Of a stretch of 12,019 nt of DNA, positions 7,247-12,019 are shown piece by piece (position 1 is the first letter of the stretch; each line of letters begins with the position of its first letter). The stretch lies in NCBI GenBank assembly GCA_027318945.1, contig DAHVOF010000033.1, positions 1-12,019 on the forward strand, written 5' to 3'. A model generated the notes under the pieces. The model had not been told where the DNA came from. It saw only the letters and a list, made by a program, of their open reading frames with translations, and did no database searches. A program made the position numbers and the translations under genes. Source of the stretch: Actinomycetota bacterium. Lineage in GTDB: Bacteria; Actinomycetota; Acidimicrobiia; Acidimicrobiales; Acidimicrobiaceae.

Positions 7247-8023
7247 TCAGCCGACATTGGTCTCCACTCCGGGCTCAAGGTATGACCAGATCTTCGTGTG
7301 CAATTCAACAAACTCAGCGTCTGCAGCAAGATGCCGAATCTCTCTTGGTCTCGACAGAGGGATGGGTATGCGTGCTTTGACGCCACCTGGCTGCCCGTTA
7401 ATGACCACTACCGTATCACCGAGGGCGATTGCCTCAACTAGGTCATGGGTGATGAATAAAATGGTTTTTCGCCTCGATTGCCAAAGGTTGAGCAGCGTTT
7501 CTTGCAAGATCGTTCTAGTGATGGCATCCAATGGACCGAACGGCTCGTCCATATAGATCATTCCAGGATCGTATGCCATTGTTCTCGCTATTGAACAGCG
7601 TTTTTGCATTCCTCCGGAAAGCTGTCCGGGGAAATAATCGACAAACTTGCTGAGGCCAACCGCCTCCGCCCATTCCATTGCCGTTGCTTTGCGCTCCGAC
7701 TTTGGAATACCTCTTATTTCCAGAGGTGACATGATGTTCTCGAGGACGGTGGACCACGGAAGCAGATTGGCATCTTGGGTGATATAGCCGACATCGCTAG
7801 AGACGATCGATTCGACGACCTTGCCGTCATGGACCACTTCTCCCTCGGATACCGGAACCAGGCCAAGAGCAAGATTGAGCAGCGTGCTTTTGCCGCAACC
7901 ACTCGGCCCTACCACGACACAAAATTCGTCGTCCTGAACGACAAACGACACATCTTGGAGAACGGTTACTTCCTGGCCCCCCGGTGTCTCGAAGCGTTTT
8001 GTTACGTTTCGAAATTCCAGCAA
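7247..8023 (-). CDS. ABC transporter ATP-binding protein, SsuB/TauB-type
   Basis: The protein is 258 aa and contains every ATPase motif: Walker A GPSGCGKST at 39-47, Q-loop Gln83, signature LSGGM at 135-139, Walker B MIYMDE at 155-160, D-loop PLDA at 164-167 and switch His193 (ITHD). The NLLPW segment and overall length match the sulfonate/taurine/nitrate import subfamily. It hydrolyses ATP on the cytoplasmic side to drive the permease encoded next downstream. The start is TTG at 8023, with a GGGAGG ribosome site 7 bp upstream, and the protein begins LLEFRNVTKRF in line with relatives. It is the first gene of the minus-strand series and is divergent from the substrate-binding lipoprotein gene across a 326-bp control region. 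Confidence 0.93.
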   Translation of the reverse strand: MLEFRNVTKRFETPGGQEVTVLQDVSFVVQDDEFCVVVGPSGCGKSTLLNLALGLVPVSEGEVVHDGKVVESIVSSDVGYITQDANLLPWSTVLENIMSPLEIRGIPKSERKATAMEWAEAVGLSKFVDYFPGQLSGGMQKRCSIARTMAYDPGMIYMDEPFGPLDAITRTILQETLLNLWQSRRKTILFITHDLVEAIALGDTVVVINGQPGGVKARIPIPLSRPREIRHLAADAEFVELHTKIWSYLEPGVETNVG

Positions 8024-8081
8024 AGCGTAGCCTCCCTAATTTCTTTGACGCACTGTAACGTCTGCTGTATCCCAATTACAC

Positions 8082-8109
8082 GGTATAGCCTTTCTCGGCG
8101 AGTCGCTAA
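8082..8109 (-). promoter_or_regulatory. Candidate promoter of the ABC ATPase gene
   Basis: On the minus strand, TTAGCG (8109-8104) and TATACC (8087-8082) are separated by 16 bp, about 60 bp upstream of the TTG start. The -35 match is poor and the -10 fair. The -35 overlaps the 13-nt box at 8106-8118, so a protein bound there could control it. Confidence 0.3.
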
Positions 8110-8118
8110 TCGGTTGAA
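8106..8118 (+). promoter_or_regulatory. Shared 13-nt box CTAATCGGTTGAA (second copy at 2438-2450)
   Basis: The identical 13-mer is found at 2438-2450, before the hydrolase gene, and here in the transporter control region. Related pieces occur in the lipoprotein leader (CTAATCG 8304-8310, GTTGAA 8318-8323) and before the permease (ATCGGTTG on the minus strand, 7214-7207). It may be a regulator site shared across the locus. Confidence 0.35.
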
Positions 8119-8283
8119 GATTTTTTGATGAAGATACCTCGGCTGGTAGCCTGAGCCTCGTCAGCTCGGTCACGCGCTTCCGTCAGGGACGCGCGGAGTT
8201 CAGATTCGTGGCGCGTCGCGATGAAAATTTGTCGAAAAGGTGAAAATAGTTGTCGTGAAATGCTTTTAGGTGCCGGTTTGTGC

Positions 8284-8289
8284 TATAAC
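8284..8289 (+). promoter_or_regulatory. Candidate -10 element TATAAC of the substrate-binding lipoprotein gene
   Basis: TATAAC lies 60 bp before the start codon in an AT-rich stretch. At the standard 17-bp distance the -35 (TGCTTT, 8261-8266) is a poor match, so activation by a regulator would be expected if this is the promoter. Confidence 0.35.
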
Positions 8290-8296
8290 TAGCGAG

Positions 8297-8329
8297 ATGC
8301 AGTCTAATCGAGGGGTAGTTGAACTGCAT
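8297..8329 (+). promoter_or_regulatory. Inverted repeat in the lipoprotein leader
   Basis: ATGCAG (8297-8302) and CTGCAT (8324-8329) are complementary with a 21-nt loop, between the candidate promoter and the ribosome site. In the mRNA it would form a weak hairpin just before GGGGGGAG; in DNA it could be an operator. The loop carries CTAATCG and GTTGAA, the two halves of the shared 13-nt box. Confidence 0.35.
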
Positions 8330-8349
8330 TTCGATCAGGGGGGAGATGT

Positions 8350-9426
8350 ATGTTTTCAAGTAAAAAGACGGTTTTTGCTGCGCTGCTCGTAGCCGGAACC
8401 GTGCTTGCTGCGTGTGGGTCCAGCTCCAGCGCGTCTTCTACAGCCACAACGGCTGCAGCGCCTGCGAGCACCACTACCACTGCAGCGCCGCTAACGAATA
8501 TAACGATTGCGTTGCCCGTAGCGGAGCCTGTCCAGTCGCCGGTGTATTTGGCTAAAGAAGAGGGGTACTTCAAAAAGCAGGGGTTGAACGTCAAGATCGT
8601 GGTGTTGGCTGGAGACGTAATCGTTAACTCAGCTCTTGTGTCCAACAGCGTTCAGTTCACCTCAGTAAATGCCGTTTCGCTCCTCACTGCGGTGTCGAAG
8701 GGGATTCCCCTTCAAATGGCTTGCATGGAGTACAACGGTCCCGAGTGGGCGATGGCAGTTACGAACTCGCTCGCCACTTCGGCGCACCTGAGTTCTTCCA
8801 GCACGCCTCAGCAGGTGCTTTCGTCCTTGAAAGGCGACAAGGTGGCGGTGGTTGGCGGCGCTTCGGCTGCTCCCGGAATCATGCTGAACGGGCTTTTGGA
8901 GCACTACAACATCCCGACAAGTTCGCTTACTATTTTTGCGGTAAACAGCTCCGCAGCTCTCGTGACAGCATTGCAGCACAACGAGGTGCAGGCAATTTTT
9001 GACACTCAGCCCATTCCCGCTTCCGCCCAGCAGGTCGGCGCGGGCACTGTCGTGTTCGACACAACCGAGATCTCCTCTCTGGCGGCAGTGCCGTGGGAAG
9101 GGATACTTGGGGCGAAGTCATATCTTGCTTCGAACCCGACAATTGTCAAGGGAGTATGCAATGCAATATCCCAGGCTGACAACTACCTCATTAGCAACCC
9201 AAGTGGCTCGACATCTGCGTTGCAGTCAACTTTTCCCAAGCTAAGCGCGTCATTGCTGCAAAGCGCGATAACAAGCTACAAGTGGGCCAAGGATGCACAG
9301 ATGAGTGACAGTCAGTGGACCAGCGGATTGGCAGCTCTGGAAAGTTTCCACCTGCTATCGAAGCCGATCTCTTCGTCCGTTCTAAGTTCTGCCTACACGC
9401 TGGCGGATCTACCTTCGGCCGGGTAG
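8350..9426 (+). CDS. ABC transporter substrate-binding lipoprotein (NMT1/THI5/SsuA-like)
   Basis: The protein is 358 aa. A lipoprotein signal peptide is clear: KK at 5-6, a hydrophobic core, and lipobox LAAC with Cys22 as the lipidation site. A Ser/Thr/Ala-rich linker to about residue 48 follows, a style common in actinobacterial lipoproteins. The mature domain opens ITIALPVAEPVQSPVYLAKEEGYFKKQGLNV, the signature of binding proteins that feed SsuB/SsuC-type importers. It should sit on the outer face of the membrane and deliver ligand to the permease. ATG 8350 has a GGGGGAG site just upstream; the overlapping ATG at 8346 is out of frame. It is transcribed divergently from its ATPase, unlike the usual A-B-C operon, so receptor and channel can be regulated separately. 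The ligand (sulfonate, nitrate, thiamine precursor or other) cannot be read from the sequence. Confidence 0.92.
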   Translation: MFSSKKTVFAALLVAGTVLAACGSSSSASSTATTAAAPASTTTTAAPLTNITIALPVAEPVQSPVYLAKEEGYFKKQGLNVKIVVLAGDVIVNSALVSNSVQFTSVNAVSLLTAVSKGIPLQMACMEYNGPEWAMAVTNSLATSAHLSSSSTPQQVLSSLKGDKVAVVGGASAAPGIMLNGLLEHYNIPTSSLTIFAVNSSAALVTALQHNEVQAIFDTQPIPASAQQVGAGTVVFDTTEISSLAAVPWEGILGAKSYLASNPTIVKGVCNAISQADNYLISNPSGSTSALQSTFPKLSASLLQSAITSYKWAKDAQMSDSQWTSGLAALESFHLLSKPISSSVLSSAYTLADLPSAG

Positions 9427-9436
9427 ATATTTCTGG

Positions 9437-9492
9437 CCGGTCAGGTTTTTATCTGACCCAAGCTCCGGTCAGGTTTTTATCTGACTCAAGCT
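9437..9492 (+). repeat. Tandem duplication of a 28-bp hairpin unit
   Basis: Units 9437-9464 and 9465-9492 are directly adjacent and differ at one base (C at 9458, T at 9486). Each contains GGTCAG and CTGAC(C/T) around the loop GTTTTTAT, so each can fold into a 5-6 bp hairpin. The pair begins 11 bp after the lipoprotein stop and is followed at once by the larger terminator stem. It may protect the mRNA 3' end or act as a helper terminator. Confidence 0.85.
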
Positions 9493-9500
9493 ATAGACAA

Positions 9501-9545
9501 AGCTCGGGGACCAGCTTCATGTTGGTCCCCGAGCTAGTTAACTCT
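9501..9545 (+). terminator. Strong Rho-independent terminator of the lipoprotein gene
   Basis: Arms 9501-9513 and 9523-9535 pair perfectly over 13 bp (AGCTCGGGGACCA with its complement) around a 9-nt loop. The T-rich tract CTCTTTTGTTT follows. It lies 75 bp after the lipoprotein stop. On the minus strand no T-run follows the stem, so it mainly serves the plus strand. Confidence 0.85.
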
Positions 9546-9712
9546 TTTGTTTGAGATCGGCTGCCTTCATTTGCTTGCAAGAATCGGGTTATTGCGGTCA
9601 TATGTATATATTTTTGCTCATCACGCGGTCGGGAAAGGGTTGTCGGCTGAGGAACTGGCGTTAAATCCCTCGTGCCGCTTCTGGCAGACCAGGAAAAACC
9701 AGTATCAGACAG

Positions 9713-9731
9713 CGCGTACGTGTACTACGCG
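9713..9731 (-). terminator. Small hairpin after the MFS gene, weak terminator candidate
   Basis: CGCGTA (9713-9718) pairs with TACGCG (9726-9731) around a 7-nt loop, 14 bp beyond the MFS stop on the minus strand. The nearest T-run (TTTTT) is about 15 bp further on, so termination here would be weak. Confidence 0.3.
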
Positions 9732-9744
9732 ATAATGGCGTCGG

Positions 9745-11055
9745 CTATATATTTGACGTTGCCACCGCGGGAGCACGAGTCATTCGCGGAGGCCTGAGCC
9801 ATGGCGCTAAAGTCATCATCAACCCAAGGCTGACGATGAATAATACGCCGGGTACGGCCAGCACCCAGACAACTGGAAAGGTGCTTGTTAGCGCACCCCA
9901 AAGCAGTGCGAATGTCGACATGGTCGAGCCCACCAGTATGTTGGAGAAGGCTGCCACCCGTCCCCGAATCTCTTTGGCGGTGCTACCTTGTAGGAGGGCC
10001 AGGTAGAGAGCCATGAAGGCGGATTGACTTGCGCCAACTAGCAATGCGCCGGAAAGGGCAAGAATTACGTTTCTTGAAAGACCCAGTACGAGGAGCGAAA
10101 GTCCGCTTAGAACCCCGGTGACAACGAGCATGAAGGTCAAATCCAGCCACCGTGCTCCTAAGATGATCAAAATTGCGCCGAGTATGGCTCCGATGCCTAC
10201 AGTCATCATGAGTTCGCCGTAAATGCCGCTCGCGCCATGAAGATTCGTTTGCACGAATTTAGGAAGCAAGCCCGTATATGCCATGGTGAGGCCGCAGTGC
10301 AGACCGACGAGTATGAGGAGCCCTCCCACCATCCGTTGCTTGGCTGAAACGTAGGATAGTGCCTCTCGTAGCGGGTGAAGAATCCCACGCTGGACGTAAA
10401 CGGTATGTGGTACGCGCTTTATAAGGCTTACAGATAGCGAGGTTGCAATCGCGTAGCATCCAACACAAAGTGCGTACACGGGCACCGGACCAAACTTGAC
10501 CAACAGGGGAGTGGCCACGGCTGGCCCCAGAAACTCAGATCCTTGCTGCGCAATTCGGATCATCGCTCCCCCATTTACCATGCGCCTAACTCCTATGACC
10601 GCGGGTGTTAGAGAGGACCATGCAGGATTTTGGATTGCGTTGCCAATACCCACCCCCGTGGTCGTCACCGCGAGCAGCAGCAAGCTTGGGCGTCCGAGAT
10701 AAAGGAATATCCCGGCGACTAGCGCAGAAAGCATGGCTACCGACTGGCCAATCGCCATCTGAGAGGCCTTGTTGATGCGATCTGCGGCAGCGCCGGCAAC
10801 TGGTCCGATGACTGCAACAGGAATTAGGATGCAAAAGGCGATAATGCTCGACCAAAAAGCAGAGTGGCTGAGTTTATATGCTTCCCAACCCGCGACCACG
10901 ATCACGCTGAATCGGCCCGAGTTGCCGCTCAGAATACTCGTCCAGATTCGTCCGAATCCGGCAACCTTGAACGATGCGAACATCGAAACATCTTGTTCGA
11001 CTTTACCGATGACTTCATCTGTTGTTGTCGGATCTTTTTCGTTGCTTTCCGGCAT
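9745..11055 (-). CDS. MFS transporter, MFS_3/EntS-like exporter family
   Basis: The protein is 436 aa with about 12 hydrophobic segments and a hydrophilic N-terminus of about 25 residues, typical of a drug/siderophore-exporter type MFS protein. The loop between segments 2 and 3 carries a motif A-like GPVAGAAADRINK at about 84-96. NPAWSSLTPAVIG and the Arg-Ile-Ala-Gln-Gln...GPA segment match the pattern of PF05977 (enterobactin-exporter-like) members. It would act in the cytoplasmic membrane by proton-driven efflux; the substrate is unknown. ATG 11055 has only a weak ribosome site (CCAGG). It converges on the lipoprotein gene and lies 296 bp downstream of the phosphoesterase gene, probably as its own unit. 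Confidence 0.87.
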   Translation of the reverse strand: MPESNEKDPTTTDEVIGKVEQDVSMFASFKVAGFGRIWTSILSGNSGRFSVIVVAGWEAYKLSHSAFWSSIIAFCILIPVAVIGPVAGAAADRINKASQMAIGQSVAMLSALVAGIFLYLGRPSLLLLAVTTTGVGIGNAIQNPAWSSLTPAVIGVRRMVNGGAMIRIAQQGSEFLGPAVATPLLVKFGPVPVYALCVGCYAIATSLSVSLIKRVPHTVYVQRGILHPLREALSYVSAKQRMVGGLLILVGLHCGLTMAYTGLLPKFVQTNLHGASGIYGELMMTVGIGAILGAILIILGARWLDLTFMLVVTGVLSGLSLLVLGLSRNVILALSGALLVGASQSAFMALYLALLQGSTAKEIRGRVAAFSNILVGSTMSTFALLWGALTSTFPVVWVLAVPGVLFIVSLGLMMTLAPWLRPPRMTRAPAVATSNI

Positions 11056-11351
11056 CGACCTGGCTGACTCTTACGACGGACTATTGGATTTTGGCAAGTT
11101 GAATATTTCCAGGAAGCCGTCGAGTCGCAAGAGCGCAGTCGAGCAAACAGGTCAACTGAAAGCCAACTCTGTTGATCCTATCAGTAGATATTCGAGATCG
11201 TTCTGGCAAAGGCAGGGAGCCACTGTGTCAGAATGTGGTTTTTTGGCTTCGAAAAATTAGGTTGATAACGGAACCCGTCGCCCGCGGCTGCGTCAGATTC
11301 GAAAACCGTGAACCATTCTGCGTCAAGTTTTCCGGCTTTGACCCACGTTCT
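11056..11351. promoter_or_regulatory. Region between phosphoesterase and MFS genes, with MFS promoter candidate
   Basis: This 296-bp gap has no credible gene. On the minus strand, TTGCGA (11130-11125) and AATATT (11107-11102) are spaced 17 bp, about 47 bp before the MFS start; each matches 4 of 6 consensus bases. The words CTGTGTCA (11223), CTGCGTCA (11288) and CTGCGTCA (11318) repeat in the same orientation. No clear terminator follows the phosphoesterase gene. Confidence 0.35.
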
Positions 11352-12019
11352 TTAGGGGAGTGTTGCAAGTCGCGGATTGTTGCTCAGCCCAAGAAACGGA
11401 ACTGCAAAGTTCGCCTCGATCGTTTTCAGCAGCGAATAATGGTCCATGGGCTGGGATAGCACGGTGCCACGCGCCAAGCCTGGTTCGATAACCAGCGTAA
11501 GCACATGGCCCCCTCCGCCAGACGGCACTATGGTGCCGGCAGTCGATAAACCACGAAGATCTCCCCCGTTTCCCTCGTCCCAGGTGACGTATAAGGCTCC
11601 TCCGTCTTTCCACGAGTGAGACGAGATTATTTGGCCGACCATTTTCGATAGCCAGGTTCCAGCGGTTGACGCCGAGCAGTTGTGGCCGTCATTGCAGATA
11701 TTCGGGGTAATCCAGACAAAACTTGCCGGAGTGGAAGTTTTCGAGGTGAGCAGCGGCGTCAATTCGGAGAGTGGCTTTATGTTTGCGCAAAGGGTAGGCG
11801 AATTGCGGATGTTGTCGAAATATCTGAAGGGATCGTGCTTGCCTGCGTAGAGCCCGCTAGGTGCGTACGGTGAAAGATAGCAGCTAGTGGGGATTGATTC
11901 CATGTATGCGCTCCACGACACCCCTCTTTGGGCGAGCTCGGTAGGCAGATTCGCCGCGTTTACAAAACAAGAGATGCAGTCGGATGATATGCCGAAAGTC
12001 GATCCTCCAGCAAGATCGG
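11352..12019 (-). CDS. Phosphoesterase family protein (PF04185; acid phosphatase/phospholipase C-like), N-terminus outside window
   Basis: The open frame continues without a stop from TAA at 11352-11354 to the right edge (221 codons visible), so the apparent GTG start at 11921 is internal. The visible part is the C-terminal half. NLPTELAQRGVSWSAYMESIP, GLYAGKHDPFRYFDNI, FVWITPNICNDGHNCS, ALYVTWDEGNGGD, GGGGHVLTLVIEPGL and DHYSLLKTIEANFAVPFLG follow one another in the order usual for secreted bacterial phosphoesterases. These are metal-dependent enzymes that cut phosphomonoesters or phospholipids, with Asp, Glu and His ligands in the WDE and GHV blocks. Several Cys (SDCISC, TSCY, LCANI, NICNDGHNC) suggest disulfides, consistent with export. 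The signal peptide cannot be seen. Its role is probably phosphate scavenging, and it appears unrelated to the ABC locus. Confidence 0.85.
   Translation of the reverse strand, partial: DLAGGSTFGISSDCISCFVNAANLPTELAQRGVSWSAYMESIPTSCYLSPYAPSGLYAGKHDPFRYFDNIRNSPTLCANIKPLSELTPLLTSKTSTPASFVWITPNICNDGHNCSASTAGTWLSKMVGQIISSHSWKDGGALYVTWDEGNGGDLRGLSTAGTIVPSGGGGHVLTLVIEPGLARGTVLSQPMDHYSLLKTIEANFAVPFLGLSNNPRLATLP

Larger units (their letters stand above)
8024..8349. promoter_or_regulatory. Divergent control region of the ABC transporter genes
   Basis: This 326-bp gap between the ATPase (minus) and lipoprotein (plus) starts contains no credible gene. It holds candidate promoters for both directions, the 13-nt box CTAATCGGTTGAA at 8106-8118, a GC-rich stretch at about 8160-8220 with repeated CGCG words, and an inverted repeat in the lipoprotein leader. 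No TPP or guanidine riboswitch signature was recognised. Confidence 0.5.
9427..9744. other. 318-bp gap with hairpins between convergent lipoprotein and MFS genes
   Basis: No credible gene was found. The left part holds the tandem 28-bp repeat and the strong terminator. From about 9536 to 9700 I see nothing recognisable. A small hairpin at 9713-9731 lies just after the MFS stop. Confidence 0.5.

Noticed and set aside
8120..8349. TPP riboswitch in the leader of the NMT1/THI5-like lipoprotein
   Set aside because: CTGAGC occurs, but the conserved CTGAGA...ACCTGATC...GGATAATGCCAGCG pattern is absent. A guanidine riboswitch signature was also not seen.
9547..9735. 62-aa plus-strand frame in the gap after the terminator
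   Set aside because: It starts at a TTG right after the terminator T-tract, lacks a ribosome site and has no recognisable motif.
10769..11260. 163-aa plus-strand frame overlapping the MFS start
   Set aside because: It is antisense to the MFS gene for most of its length, low in complexity, with no recognisable domain or ribosome site.
11352..11921. A complete 189-aa gene starting with GTG at 11921
   Set aside because: The frame stays open to the window edge and the upstream residues continue the phosphoesterase family pattern, so the GTG is internal.

Overview
The window looks like chromosomal DNA from a free-living bacterium, most likely an actinobacterium (possibly Acidimicrobiia-like). 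This is inferred from the lipoprotein with a Ser/Thr/Ala-rich linker after its lipobox Cys, the TTG starts with strong purine-rich ribosome sites, and the roughly balanced base composition. No rRNA, tRNA, CRISPR array, transposase or phage gene was found.

Layout, left to right. (1) 1-2077, minus: a large cytoplasmic signalling protein with three PAS-like regions, a GGDEF domain and an EAL domain cut by the left edge. It has no stop inside the window. (2) 2078-2510: a regulatory gap with two perfect 12-bp palindromes. (3) 2511-3194, plus: a cysteine hydrolase of the isochorismatase/N-carbamoylsarcosine amidase type. (4) 3245-8023, minus, in transcription order: ABC ATPase, ABC permease, a thiamine-diphosphate (ThDP) enzyme, and a short-chain dehydrogenase (SDR). 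(5) 8350-9426, plus, divergent from the ATPase: the matching NMT1/SsuA-type substrate-binding lipoprotein, followed by twin small hairpins and a strong terminator. (6) 9745-11055, minus: an MFS transporter. (7) 11352-12019, minus: the C-terminal part of a secreted PF04185-type phosphoesterase, cut by the right edge.

The core at about 2.5-9.5 kb reads as one uptake-and-catabolism locus. A lipoprotein receptor, permease and ATPase would import a small organic, probably nitrogen- or amide-containing compound. The cysteine hydrolase could cleave a C-N bond, the ThDP enzyme could cleave or decarboxylate a 2-oxo acid type intermediate, and the SDR could oxidise or reduce a carbonyl/alcohol. The substrate cannot be read from the sequence and this pathway is an inference. 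Candidate regulatory signals support a coordinated unit: an exact 13-nt box shared by two of its control regions, a CGAACG half-site cluster before the ThDP gene, and a terminator-like hairpin between ATPase and permease.

The best second-look items are this uncharacterised catabolic locus, the shared 13-nt box, the internal terminator/attenuator, the tandem 28-bp hairpin repeat after the lipoprotein gene, and two sequence oddities inside the GGDEF-EAL gene (an exact 23-bp repeat re-using the HDSLTNLP motif, and a perfect 13-bp hairpin).
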